A stretch of 64,000 nucleotides of DNA from Dinghuibacter silviterrae (GCF_004366355.1 NZ_SODV01000001.1:1178001-1242000), one strand, 5' to 3'; shown: positions 26,995-35,589, numbered from the stretch's first letter. Translations and numbers: made by a program. The notes: generated by a model from the sequence alone, not told the origin.

Positions 26995-28098
26995 ATGTAT
27001 TTGTTGACATTTACAATGTTGGGCCTTTTTGCCTTTTACGACCTTTTCCTAAAGTCGGGGAAGTATTATTTTGTATACATATGTTTCGTTGTTGCCTGGT
27101 TGATTTTTCACGACGGCTTTCGCTGGGGGGTGGGCACTGACTGGGAGGTCTATCATAACTATTTTTCCGAATGTTTGGATCGGACTGAGGAGGGTTTTGA
27201 GCCCGGTTATGTCTTGTTGAGTAAGGCGATCCGTTCAATAACGGACAATTATTCGGTATTTCTGATCGTACATGCCATCATTGTGTATTCTCTGGTCTCT
27301 TACACGATCATTAAGTATTCTGTAAGCCCGCTTCTTTCTTACTTTCTCTTTTATTGCATCATGCTGACTTATATGGGCATGAACAGAGAGTATATTTCAT
27401 TTGCGATCTGTGTCTTCTCTTTTCGTTTCATTTTAGAGCGGCGTATTTGGCCATTCCTATTGTGCATATTCGTTGCCTTTTGGTTTCACCTTACGGCGAT
27501 AATGTTCGTGTTCGCCTATTTCCTGAACCGCCCCATCTCTACGAAGGTGATGATTTGGGTGTTAGGAGCGGCCGTTGCCATATCGTTATCAGGTATTCTT
27601 AATAAGCTGCCGTTGAACCTTGTGCTTGTCGGAGGCGCTGTTGGCGATAAGCTGGATTTTTATTCCAGTTCTTATAGCCTGGAGACGAATATGCTGGCTA
27701 CCTTTCTCGGATTGTTGAAACGTTGTATTTGGGTGTGCCTGGCTATGTTTTTTCGAAAGGGAATTAAGAATATGGATGACCGGTTTAACTTCGTTTTCAA
27801 CCTGTACTTTATTGGAACGGTTGTATATGTCATCTTCAACAATTCGATTTTGCAGATCGTGGTGGCAAGGGGATTGATCTACTACAATATCGCCGAGATA
27901 TTCCTGGTACCCTATCTGGTGAGCATTTTCGCAAAAGGGATTACCCAACGCGTTTTTTTTAGCCTCATCTGCATATATTGTTGGCTGGTGATGCAAAAAG
28001 GGATGAATTTTTACAAGGAAAACCTCGATGTTGATATTTTCAGGCCGTATAACTCGGTGCTGGTTGACGATCAATATGATGCAATGGATAAATTATAA
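26995..28098 (+). CDS. EpsG-family membrane protein, probable polysaccharide polymerase (Wzy)
   Basis: This 367-residue protein has roughly ten hydrophobic helices. The loop after the second helix reads FRWGVGTDWEVYHNYF (about residues 42-57), the R-x-G-x-G-T-D-x-x-x-Y signature of EpsG-type polymerases. An additional loop, MLTYMGMNREYISFAICV near residue 123, contains the arginine often found in these proteins. It should join repeat units at the periplasmic face after flipping by Wzx. It starts immediately after the stop of the GT8-like gene. It is the stronger of the two polymerase candidates in the window. Confidence 0.85.
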   Translation: MYLLTFTMLGLFAFYDLFLKSGKYYFVYICFVVAWLIFHDGFRWGVGTDWEVYHNYFSECLDRTEEGFEPGYVLLSKAIRSITDNYSVFLIVHAIIVYSLVSYTIIKYSVSPLLSYFLFYCIMLTYMGMNREYISFAICVFSFRFILERRIWPFLLCIFVAFWFHLTAIMFVFAYFLNRPISTKVMIWVLGAAVAISLSGILNKLPLNLVLVGGAVGDKLDFYSSSYSLETNMLATFLGLLKRCIWVCLAMFFRKGIKNMDDRFNFVFNLYFIGTVVYVIFNNSILQIVVARGLIYYNIAEIFLVPYLVSIFAKGITQRVFFSLICIYCWLVMQKGMNFYKENLDVDIFRPYNSVLVDDQYDAMDKL

Positions 28099-28101
28099 GC
28101 G

Positions 28102-29082
28102 ATGCAGGTTACATATTTTTACAGGAATTCGAAAGCCGGTTTTAGCATCGCCAAGGTATTCGGCACTGTAACCCGGGAAATTGCCAAAACGACTACTATT
28201 CTGGAAAGGGAAGTGCCGGCAAGGAGAGCCGATGTATGGAGTGTCGTCAAAAATGTTCTTTTTGTTTGGAGGCACAGGGACCGAAAGGGCATTAACCATA
28301 TCACCGGTGATATACATTATTGTGTGGTTGCACTTATAGGGTGCAAGTCCGTTCTTACCGTTCACGATCTGAGCGCTTGTCACGGGAGTAAAAACCGGTT
28401 GAAGAAATGGTTACTGGAGGTCATATGGTTTAAGATACCCGTGGCCCTGGCTTCCAGGGTAGTTTGTATATCGGAACACACGCGAAAGGACCTGATGGTC
28501 CTCACGGGACGAGGGGATATAGAAATGATTTATAATGCGGTGGATCCAATTTATGTACCGGCACCCCGGGTCTTCAATATGTCGAGACCGGTCGTACTTC
28601 AAGTCGGCGCAGCCTGGAACAAGAATTTTGAAAATACTGTCCGTGCACTGTCTTCCTTACCCTGTACCCTGGTTGTCGTAGGCACATTGTCGGACGATCA
28701 GTTCCGCCTGCTGCACCAAAGCGGTATACCCTATTCGGTAAAAAACGGCTTGTCCGAAGAGGGAATGTTATCGGAGTACTATAACTGTGATATAGTTTCG
28801 TTTTGCTCGGTATTTGAAGGTTTTGGAATGCCCATCATCGAGGGTAATGCCGTTGGGCGATGCGTGGTGACATCGGATCGCGCCCCTATGTCGGAAGTAG
28901 CGGCACAGGGGGCTTGCCTGGTCGATCCGGAGAACATATCATCCATGACCGCGGGATATAAAAGGGTGATGAATGATAGCCATTATAGGGAAAAACTGGT
29001 TGAGTCAGGGTTCGAAAACGTTGCACGGTACGACGCAGGGAAAATTGCCTCGGCGTACCTGGCTATATATTCAACACTATGA
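28102..29082 (+). CDS. GT4 family glycosyltransferase
   Basis: This 326-residue enzyme is short for GT4 but has both sites. NHITGDIHYCVVALIGCKSVLTVHDL near residue 60 forms part of the acceptor domain. VVLQVGAAWNKNFENTVRAL near residue 164 and CSVFEGFGMPIIEGNAVGRCVVTSD near residue 234 form the donor domain, with the paired glutamates of the EX7E pattern. The arrangement resembles mannosyltransferase-like GT4 enzymes of polysaccharide loci. It lies 3 bases after the EpsG gene and overlaps the next glycosyltransferase by 4 bases (ATGA). Donor and linkage are not known. Confidence 0.86.
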   Translation: MQVTYFYRNSKAGFSIAKVFGTVTREIAKTTTILEREVPARRADVWSVVKNVLFVWRHRDRKGINHITGDIHYCVVALIGCKSVLTVHDLSACHGSKNRLKKWLLEVIWFKIPVALASRVVCISEHTRKDLMVLTGRGDIEMIYNAVDPIYVPAPRVFNMSRPVVLQVGAAWNKNFENTVRALSSLPCTLVVVGTLSDDQFRLLHQSGIPYSVKNGLSEEGMLSEYYNCDIVSFCSVFEGFGMPIIEGNAVGRCVVTSDRAPMSEVAAQGACLVDPENISSMTAGYKRVMNDSHYREKLVESGFENVARYDAGKIASAYLAIYSTL

Positions 29083-30119
29083 TCTATATTAACGGACGAT
29101 TTCTGGGTAAAAAGGACGGCATTGGAAGGTTCTCCCTTGAAATTTGCCGTGGGCTGCAGGCTTTAGGCCTCCCCTTTACGTTGGTCGTGCCAGAGTGGTT
29201 ATCTTATGACAATTCAGATGGCTTTTCGATCGTCCGGTATGGCCGGCTTCGGTCGCATTTTTGGGAACAGGTGGATCTTTTGCGGTTTCTGTTGCGGGAA
29301 GGGCGGCCGCTGCTGGTTAATTTTTCCGGGCTTGGCCCTGTGTGGTACAAGAACCAGGTGGTCACCATACATGATTTGGCGGTTTTTGTAGAACCTCGCT
29401 GGTTTTCAAGATCCTACCGATTATTTTACCGGTTGGCCACACCGCTGGCCGCCAGGTCTGCAAGAGCCATCCTAACCGTTAGTAATTTCTCCAAAGGGGA
29501 GATTCTCCGGTTCCTGGATGTGCCTGAGGGTAAAATAACCGTCATACCCAACGCCGTCTCCCGACAGGTGGTCGCCGGGGAGGGGACGGCTGGTCCAATA
29601 GCCGGTGCGTATGTACTTGCCGTAGCATCGCTGGACCCAAGAAAAAATCATAAGGGTTTGATCAATGCATTTACAGACCCGGCTTTGGACGACTATACAC
29701 TGGTGTTGGTAGGAAAAACAGCTTCGAACTTCAACCTAAAGCTCGGACTGGTGAGCCAGAGAAATATCCGTTTTTTAGGGTTCGTATCCGATGTGGAATT
29801 GCGCCTGCTATACAAAGGCGCGGCTGTATTTGTTTGCCCCTCGTTATATGAGGGCTTCGGAATACCCCCCCTGGAGGCAATGGCGAACTGTTGCCCCGTC
29901 ATTGTTTCGGATATACCGATTTTTAAAGAGGTCTGCGGGGATGCGGTAGTCTATGTGGATCCCCTGAGGGTCGAAGCAATTCGCGGCGCCATGCTGCAGG
30001 TGCTATCAGACGCGAGTCTGCAAAGGGAGCTGGTTAAGAAAGGCCTTCGACAATCGGAAAAATTCAGCTGGAATGCGTCGGCCGCAAAGGTGAAGCGGGT
30101 GCTTGAATTCTTGGGCTAA
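29079..30119 (+). CDS. GT4 family glycosyltransferase (mannosyltransferase-like)
   Basis: This 346-residue GT-B enzyme has GKKDGIGRFSLEICRGL at its N-terminus, the glycine-rich acceptor loop. VVTIHDLAVFVEPRWFSRSYRLFY near residue 95 is typical of WbaZ/MtfB-like mannosyltransferases. The donor domain has YVLAVASLDPRKNHKGLI near residue 177 and PSLYEGFGIPPLEAMANCCPVI near residue 252, with the EX7E glutamates. It overlaps the preceding gene by 4 bases. The call as GT4 is firm, while the mannose donor is only suggested by resemblance. Confidence 0.88.
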   Translation: MIYINGRFLGKKDGIGRFSLEICRGLQALGLPFTLVVPEWLSYDNSDGFSIVRYGRLRSHFWEQVDLLRFLLREGRPLLVNFSGLGPVWYKNQVVTIHDLAVFVEPRWFSRSYRLFYRLATPLAARSARAILTVSNFSKGEILRFLDVPEGKITVIPNAVSRQVVAGEGTAGPIAGAYVLAVASLDPRKNHKGLINAFTDPALDDYTLVLVGKTASNFNLKLGLVSQRNIRFLGFVSDVELRLLYKGAAVFVCPSLYEGFGIPPLEAMANCCPVIVSDIPIFKEVCGDAVVYVDPLRVEAIRGAMLQVLSDASLQRELVKKGLRQSEKFSWNASAAKVKRVLEFLG

Positions 30120-30162
30120 TCTGTTATTTTTGGAAGATTTCCTAAACGTACAAAACAAGTGT

Positions 30163-31110
30163 ATGCGCCTTGATGTAAGGTATATAAGCGATAAACTCCT
30201 AAACAAGTTATATATCAGAGTATTTGCCGGCAAAAAGGTGAACATTAACATGTATGATATGAGTGGCCAGCGGCAGCGCGCGCGTCGAATCCTTTTTTAT
30301 TTTGACGACAGCCGCTTTATGCACCTCGGAGATCACTTGTTCTTTGAACCCGTTTGCCGTCTTTTCAGAAATAACGGTTATTCCATTGCAGTGCGCCCGA
30401 CGCGCGCGATGGTGCCGTATTTCGAGGCACTTGGATATGCGATCGACGCGAACGGAGATATGAATACCTACGACCTGATTGTGTCCAAACCGGACTTCCT
30501 TCTGAGCCTTAGGCAGTATCTTCACAAGCTTTTCCTTGTGGAAACGGCATGTGCCGATATACAGCAACCGCTGATCAATGATTTATTGGGAAAATTGCAG
30601 GCCTTGTTTCATTTACCCGCGCCTGTAGATGCGCGCCCGGCCTGGCCGGCCGACCAGGACAACCATTTTTCCGCTGTGCTTGAAGACGGAGGAAAATATG
30701 TTTTATACAACAACTATTTAAACTCCGGGGCATTTAGGGTGGGTTCAGAGAAGTTCGTCAGGCTGGAACAATTCATGCTGGAGTTTGTCGCCGCCCATCC
30801 GAACGTAAAGGTAATTCACTCGGGAAGTGCGGCAGACCGGGAAAGGGATTTCCGCACCTACCCCTTTGTAGACATAGACCTGAGAGGGAAGACCAGTCCC
30901 TTTGAACTCTTTGCATTGGTCGCACGCCCGGAAGTCAAACATTATGTGGGGTTCGATAATTATTTGATGCACCTGTTCATGATGGCGGACAAAAAGGCGT
31001 ATGTTATGTCCCGGGGCCGCTGGAGCCCAAAAGAGCGTTTTTTTTTGGAAAACTTCATTGATCCTCCTTTCTTGCATCCCGACATTCTTTCAGTGAAACA
31101 ATACATTTAG
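30163..31110 (+). CDS. GT9-like (heptosyltransferase-related) glycosyltransferase
   Basis: The ATG at 30163 gives 315 residues; an in-frame TTG at 30103 would lie inside the previous gene and was not chosen. The protein has RRILFYFDDSRFMHLGDHLFFEPVCRLF near residue 40, matching the GD-x-x-x-x-x-P strand of ADP-heptose transferases. KVIHSGSAADRERDF near residue 223 and DLRGKTSPFELFALV near residue 245 are the GT9 donor-site pattern, followed by a GFDNYLMHL motif where GT9 enzymes have D-x-G-x-x-H. It is probably a heptosyltransferase-like enzyme. The neighbouring sedoheptulose-7-phosphate isomerase gene supports use of a heptose. Confidence 0.65.
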   Translation: MRLDVRYISDKLLNKLYIRVFAGKKVNINMYDMSGQRQRARRILFYFDDSRFMHLGDHLFFEPVCRLFRNNGYSIAVRPTRAMVPYFEALGYAIDANGDMNTYDLIVSKPDFLLSLRQYLHKLFLVETACADIQQPLINDLLGKLQALFHLPAPVDARPAWPADQDNHFSAVLEDGGKYVLYNNYLNSGAFRVGSEKFVRLEQFMLEFVAAHPNVKVIHSGSAADRERDFRTYPFVDIDLRGKTSPFELFALVARPEVKHYVGFDNYLMHLFMMADKKAYVMSRGRWSPKERFFLENFIDPPFLHPDILSVKQYI

Positions 31111-31117
31111 CGACAGT

Positions 31118-31702
31118 ATGATCGACTTAATTGATGACGTAGTCAATGCCAGCATCCAGGTAAAACAATCCATTTTAGCGAACCAGGATATAAAGGCCGA
31201 CATCGCCAGCGCTGCGAACGCCCTCATTCGGCTTTTCGAAGGTTCTGGCAAGTTCCTGGTTGCCGGAAATGGCGGCAGTGCGGCGGATGCTCAGCATATT
31301 GCTGCGGAATTCGTGGTTCGATTCAAGAGGAATCGAAGGGCCCTGCCTGCCATAGCACTCACGGTTGACAGTTCGGTATTGACGGCAGCAGGCAACGATT
31401 TCTCTTTCGATGAAGTGTTTTCACGCCAGGTGGAAGCGCTGGGATCTTCAGGCGATGTGTTTCTTGGCATTTCGACCAGCGGAAACTCCCGCAATATCCT
31501 GGCGGCTTTGAGGGCGGCCAAGGCAGCCGGTTTGGAAACGATTGCGCTGACAGGCAAGCATATAACGCCAATGGATGCACTTGCCGATATTGTCATCAAA
31601 GCGCCTTCAGAAGTAACTGCGCGGATCCAGGAGGCGCACATTATGATTGGACATATTCTGTGTCAGATTGTGGATGACCATTTTGCCGGAGAACTTGCCT
31701 AA
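31118..31702 (+). CDS. gmhA: D-sedoheptulose 7-phosphate isomerase (GmhA-like SIS protein)
   Basis: This 194-residue SIS-domain protein has FLVAGNGGSAADAQHIAAEF at about 47-65, the GmhA signature, with Glu64, and ISTSGNSRNIL near residue 118 for phosphate binding. QEAHIMIGHILCQIVDDHF holds His179, matching catalytic His180 of E. coli GmhA. It converts sedoheptulose 7-phosphate to D-glycero-D-manno-heptose 7-phosphate, the first step toward nucleotide-activated heptose. The kinase and nucleotidyltransferase of the route are not in the window. It is 7 bases after the GT9-like gene and overlaps, tail to tail, the opposite-strand acyltransferase by 4 bases. Confidence 0.93.
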   Translation: MIDLIDDVVNASIQVKQSILANQDIKADIASAANALIRLFEGSGKFLVAGNGGSAADAQHIAAEFVVRFKRNRRALPAIALTVDSSVLTAAGNDFSFDEVFSRQVEALGSSGDVFLGISTSGNSRNILAALRAAKAAGLETIALTGKHITPMDALADIVIKAPSEVTARIQEAHIMIGHILCQIVDDHFAGELA

Positions 31703-32802
31703 GCCCCCCTTTCTATATGAGCGTCGGTACGCCAGAGTTTTTTGGCTCGAATGATTCTCTTCCCCAGGTCAATCCCAGGGTTTTCGACGAATCGTTGTGT
31801 AAAGGTGGCAACCGCTATTGAAAGGGCTGTTACGATAAAAAAAATTGCCAGGAGGGATATAAGTGCGCTAAGGTGGAAAACAGAGTTCAAGTATGAGGCG
31901 AAGGACCACGCGAATATAAAATGAATGATGTAAATGGAATAGGATAGCTGTCCTATCCGCGCGAGAATTTTACTATTCAGCCAGGAAATGTTCTCGAAGG
32001 CAAGGACAAGAAAAATGAAGGAGATGGCTGCGACAAATGGGAATACCGCGATCCTGCTGGTCAACTTGACCGACAACAGGAATGATAATATAAAGAGAAC
32101 AAAAAATATAGGCAAGAATAGTTTTGGATTTATGCGCTGAAACCAGGATTTTGCGAAGAAGAAGGAGATACCAGTTGAAAAGACGGGAAGTTGATTGATG
32201 ATATAATAGAAATAATAATCTTCTTCTTCTGGCTGCGACCGGAAATGGAGGCGCGAAGTGACATAGGCTACAAGAAAAAAAAGGATAGGTATTAAGAGGT
32301 AAAATATCTTGTGCTTTATTTTAGAATAAATCATAAAAATGAAAGGGAACATAAGATAGAACAAGACCTCTGTACCAATTGACCATCCGCCGGGCACAGC
32401 AGCGTTTACGGCCACCGGAGATGCCCCATGCAATAAAAAAACATTGGCTACTGTTGTAAAGCATGTATAAGATCCAAAACCCCTTAGAACCGGGAGGCCG
32501 GAGTATCGGGACAATAAGAAATAGAGCAGGATACCCAGATAGTATATAGGTGCTATCCTGAAGTATCTTCTGATATAAAAAATGGTAATCCCATCATGCC
32601 GCTTTGTCATCGAGAGGCAAAGCGTGTATGCAGAAAGGAGAAAAAACAATTGAACACCTATCCTACCATATCCGGCCAGCAATAAAATATGAGGATTAGG
32701 CTGGCTAACCGATTGGGCTGTGTGAACCATTATGACCATTAATATAGCTACCCCCCTGAGACAATCTATGTATGCTAACTTGGATGGGTCTTTGAAGGTC
32801 AT
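31699..32802 (-). CDS. Membrane O-acyltransferase (Acyl_transf_3, OafA/YrhL-like)
   Basis: This 367-residue protein is encoded on the strand opposite to the rest of the locus. It begins KLAYIDCLRGVAILMVIMVHTAQ, the Acyl_transf_3 signature with a catalytic-type histidine at residue ~27, and has about ten membrane helices. These enzymes move acetyl or other acyl groups onto sugars at the periplasmic side. The sequence is clearly AT-rich compared with its surroundings: bases 31921-31980 are 23 of 60 G+C, against 37 of 60 at 33301-33360. This suggests recent acquisition. The acylated sugar is not known. Confidence 0.88.
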   Translation of the reverse strand: MTFKDPSKLAYIDCLRGVAILMVIMVHTAQSVSQPNPHILLLAGYGRIGVQLFFLLSAYTLCLSMTKRHDGITIFYIRRYFRIAPIYYLGILLYFLLSRYSGLPVLRGFGSYTCFTTVANVFLLHGASPVAVNAAVPGGWSIGTEVLFYLMFPFIFMIYSKIKHKIFYLLIPILFFLVAYVTSRLHFRSQPEEEDYYFYYIINQLPVFSTGISFFFAKSWFQRINPKLFLPIFFVLFILSFLLSVKLTSRIAVFPFVAAISFIFLVLAFENISWLNSKILARIGQLSYSIYIIHFIFAWSFASYLNSVFHLSALISLLAIFFIVTALSIAVATFTQRFVENPGIDLGKRIIRAKKLWRTDAHIERGA

Positions 32803-32955
32803 CTAAACGAAATTATTGTTTTTTTCGCGAGCAACAAAACACATCGAGGTAAAACGAATGATAATTAAGATGCAGGAAGGAGCGAACGTGCTCACCCGGA
32901 ACCTGGTGAACCGGCTTAGGCGCATGGATCTGCGGTAATACGTTATATTTGATAG

Positions 32956-33690
32956 ATGTTTAGCTTGATTAAGCGCAAGGCTCCTGTACCTCTGTTCCCT
33001 TTTGGAACGGATATGCATTCCCATCTTCTTCCAGGCGTGGATGACGGAGCCTCCGGTGTGGAGGCATCGCTGGGGCTGATCGCCGGCTTGCGCGCGCTGG
33101 GCTACCGGTCGCTGGTGACGACCCCCCATGTGTATAGCGAGCTGTATCCCAATACACCGGCCACGCTGGCGCCTGCCTTTGCGACATTGCAAGAAGCCCT
33201 TACGACATCGGAAATCCCCTTGCGGTACGCCGCGGAATATTTCCTCGATGACTATGTGGATGCGCTGTTGCAGGACAAAAACCCCCTGTTGTGTATATAC
33301 GAGAACTGGGTGCTGGTGGAAACCTCCTTTGTCCAAGCGCCCCTGGACCTCGACCGTCGTTTATTCGATGTCCAGCTGGCCGGTTATAAACCGATCCTGG
33401 CGCATCCGGAGCGTTACCCTTATTGGCACCTGGACCGCTCGAAATACCATGACTTCAGAGAAAAAGGACTATTGCTCCAGGTAAACCTCCTGTCGCTGAC
33501 GGGTTATTACGGCAAAGCCGTGGCGGACACAGCCAGGTACCTGGTGAAAGAGGAAATGGTCGACCTGGTGGGTACCGATTGCCACCATGAACGTCATATA
33601 GCGGCGTTACAGAAGGGCGCCGGGGACATCCTCCGGATCCTGGAGCCCCTGGTGCGCAAAGACAAGCTCCTGAACAACCACATTTTTTAG
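32956..33690 (+). CDS. CpsB/CapC-like PHP-domain tyrosine-protein phosphatase
   Basis: This 244-residue protein has the PHP-fold metal motif TDMHSHLLPGVDDG at about 18-31, VTTPHVYSE near residue 55 and PILAHPERYPYW near residue 150, plus GTDCHHERH near residue 205. It matches the Mn-dependent CpsB/YwqE family, which dephosphorylates a bacterial tyrosine kinase to control capsule assembly. No BY-kinase or kinase-fused Wzz is visible, so its partner must lie elsewhere or its substrate differs. It closes the polysaccharide locus and is read divergently from the acyltransferase, with 153 bases between them. idi follows after 12 bases. Confidence 0.88.
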   Translation: MFSLIKRKAPVPLFPFGTDMHSHLLPGVDDGASGVEASLGLIAGLRALGYRSLVTTPHVYSELYPNTPATLAPAFATLQEALTTSEIPLRYAAEYFLDDYVDALLQDKNPLLCIYENWVLVETSFVQAPLDLDRRLFDVQLAGYKPILAHPERYPYWHLDRSKYHDFREKGLLLQVNLLSLTGYYGKAVADTARYLVKEEMVDLVGTDCHHERHIAALQKGAGDILRILEPLVRKDKLLNNHIF

Positions 33691-33702
33691 TACTTTGCCT
33701 GT

Positions 33703-34233
33703 ATGCAGCAAGTCGTTCTGGTCGATGAACTCGACCGTGAGGTAGGTGTCATGGAAAAACTGGAGGCCCACCGGAAGGCGCTCCTTCACCGGGCGTTCAG
33801 CGTTTTTATCTTTAATGCGCGGGGGGCGATGTTGCTGCAAAAACGGGCGGCCGGGAAATATCATTCGGGGGGGTTATGGACCAATGCCTGTTGCAGCCAC
33901 CCGGCTCCGGGTGAAACGGTATTGGAGGCTGGAGAACGTAGGTTACGGGAGGAGCTTGGCTTTTCGACGCCGCTGACCAAAGCGTTTGATTTCATCTACA
34001 AGACTGCATTCGACAACGGTCTTACCGAATACGAATTCGATCATGTTTTTATAGGCGTATATGATGGGCCTGTATGGCCAGACCCGACAGAAGTAGACGA
34101 CTACCAGTGGGTCGGTTTGGAGGAGCTTAAGACCGATCTGGACGTTAGGCCCGGTAATTATACCGAATGGTTCAAGATCGCTCTTCAGGCCTTTTTGGGG
34201 CGGGCGCCCTTGGACTTCTTACCGAAAGGCTGA
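33703..34233 (+). CDS. idi: Isopentenyl-diphosphate delta-isomerase, type I
   Basis: This 176-residue Nudix-fold protein converts isopentenyl diphosphate to dimethylallyl diphosphate for isoprenoid synthesis. LLHRAFSVFIFNARGAMLLQKRA (28-50) includes a metal-binding histidine, and WTNACCSHPAPGE (59-71) has catalytic Cys64. Glu residues of REELGF and the EYEFDH segment near 109-114 fit the second metal-binding set. Length and motifs match type I enzymes. It starts 12 bases after the phosphatase gene, perhaps read from the same transcript. Its last 49 coding bases overlap the end of the MarR gene on the other strand. Its product feeds synthesis of the undecaprenyl carrier. Confidence 0.94.
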   Translation: MQQVVLVDELDREVGVMEKLEAHRKALLHRAFSVFIFNARGAMLLQKRAAGKYHSGGLWTNACCSHPAPGETVLEAGERRLREELGFSTPLTKAFDFIYKTAFDNGLTEYEFDHVFIGVYDGPVWPDPTEVDDYQWVGLEELKTDLDVRPGNYTEWFKIALQAFLGRAPLDFLPKG

Positions 34234-34694
34234 TCGAAAGTTGTCATGAAACTTTTCATGAACTTGATGATGTGCAGCTTCTCCTTTTCGTCAAAACCGG
34301 TTAGCAACCAGTCGTTGTATTGATTCCGGTGTTTTTCCAACCGCCGGACGACCTTTGACCCCTCGGAGGATAACCGGAGCCGTTTGCGCCGCCGATCGAG
34401 ATTATCCGCAACCTGGATGACCAGCTTTTTGCCGATCAATACGTTGACGAGGTTGGTGATATTGGCGCGGGAGGTATGCAATGCTTCCGCAAGCTCCTTC
34501 GCCATCAACGGTTTTTCCTGTTTATTGTTTTGGAGATAGGTCATGTTGTCGTCACCGGCAAGGTGAAGCAGGATAACCCATTGTTGGGTAGTGATCCCTT
34601 CCTGCTTCCCCACTTTGTCTCCAATCTGCCTGAGCCTGTCTGCAACTTCCAAGAACTGGTGGATGAGCGTGGCATTCGTATTCTGCGGTATCAT
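34185..34694 (-). CDS. MarR-family transcriptional regulator
   Basis: This 169-residue protein starts at the ATG at 34694, in frame with an adjacent TTG at 34697. It has the winged-helix core of MarR regulators: GITTQQWVILLHLAG near residue 34 (helix 2), PLMAKELAEALHTSRANITNLVNVLIGKKLV (about 60-92, the recognition helix), and DNLDRRRKRLRLSSEG as the basic wing. The C-terminal tail is positively charged (KKSKGARPKKA). It probably represses genes in response to a small ligand; its targets are not evident, though idi is the convergent neighbour. The coding ends overlap by 49 bases, which would place both C-termini under mutual constraint. Confidence 0.87.
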   Translation of the reverse strand: MIPQNTNATLIHQFLEVADRLRQIGDKVGKQEGITTQQWVILLHLAGDDNMTYLQNNKQEKPLMAKELAEALHTSRANITNLVNVLIGKKLVIQVADNLDRRRKRLRLSSEGSKVVRRLEKHRNQYNDWLLTGFDEKEKLHIIKFMKSFMTTFDQPFGKKSKGARPKKA

Positions 34695-34791
34695 CAACTT
34701 AATTTATCAGGTTAAAGGATCTATCGGCGTTTTTGCGGTTATCGGCCGTCTTTGCGGTTGCAAAAAGGTGCAGAAGTATAAAGAGAGGTCG

Positions 34792-34863
34792 TGGTCCTGC
34801 CAGGAATCGAACCTGGATCTTGAGCTCCGGAGGCTCACGTACTATCCATTGTACGACAAGACC
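34792..34863 (-). tRNA. tRNA-Arg, anticodon CCG
   Basis: Read on the minus strand, the sequence folds into a full cloverleaf: a 7-bp acceptor stem (GGTCTTG with CAGGACC), a D-stem of GTAC/GTAC, an anticodon stem TGAGC/GCTCA with loop CTCCGGA giving anticodon CCG, and a T-stem CCAGG/CCTGG around TTCGATT. The discriminator base is A. CCA is not encoded. It reads the CGG arginine codon. It lies upstream of the MarR gene on the same strand, and 137 bases beyond the end of the marC-family gene. Confidence 0.95.
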
Positions 34864-35000
34864 AAGAGGCCATTTATACCACAAACAGCCAAAAAAACCA
34901 TTCTCTCTTAAGCAGGAGCGGTGCGAAAATAGGAAATTCACCCGAATCGCAGACACGGTTTATGACGGATGGATGAAAAAAACTTTTTTGTAAGCCCTGT

Positions 35001-35579
35001 TTACTTTCCAAAAGCGATGATATTACTGCCAAAGATCTTCACGGCGATCGCCAGCAAAATGACCCCGAAGAATTTACGAATGGCGATGAGCCCGCTTTTC
35101 CCTAACAGGCGTTCGAGCTGTGGTAGCAATTTTAACACAACATATACGATAATAAGGTTAATTAAAATTCCTACCAGGATGTTGGTCTTGTCGAAATTCG
35201 CCTTCAACGACATGATCGTGGTCAGGGTCCCCGACCCTGCGATCAGGGGGAAGGCGATGGGGACGATGGTCCCGGAGTGAACGTCGCCCTCGCTTTTGAA
35301 GAATTCCAGGCCCAGCACCATTTCCAGCCCGAGCAGGAAGATCACGATGGAGCCCCCGACGGCAAAGGAGTGGATGTCTACGCCCAGGATGGAAAGGAAT
35401 TCCGCCCCTCCGAAAAAGAACAACAGCATGAGCGCCCCCGAAATGACCGTGGCCTTTGCAGCGTTTATGTCCCCCATTTTTGCCTTGAAGGAGATCAACA
35501 GCGGGATGGACCCCAGGATGTCGATGACGGCAAAAAGGGTAAAAGTAATGGTGAGGATCTCTTTGAGGTTCCAGGTCAT
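35001..35579 (-). CDS. MarC-family integral membrane protein
   Basis: This 192-residue protein has six hydrophobic helices and the MarC family pattern, opening with EILTITFTLFAVIDILGSIPLL and continuing with IVPIAFPLIAGSGTLTTIMSL near residue 106, where the conserved P-L-x-x-G-P/S-G loop lies. MarC proteins were once linked to multiple antibiotic resistance but their real transport activity is unknown. It follows cobC by 10 bases on the same strand, so it may be read with the cobalamin operon, although no functional link is known. Confidence 0.9.
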   Translation of the reverse strand: MTWNLKEILTITFTLFAVIDILGSIPLLISFKAKMGDINAAKATVISGALMLLFFFGGAEFLSILGVDIHSFAVGGSIVIFLLGLEMVLGLEFFKSEGDVHSGTIVPIAFPLIAGSGTLTTIMSLKANFDKTNILVGILINLIIVYVVLKLLPQLERLLGKSGLIAIRKFFGVILLAIAVKIFGSNIIAFGK

Positions 35580-35589
35580 GCCCGTGAAT

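Noticed and set aside
32944-32951. TATATTTG box before the CpsB-like phosphatase gene
   Set aside because: It ends 4 bases before the ATG and has no -33 partner; a promoter here would miss the start codon unless translation begins further in.
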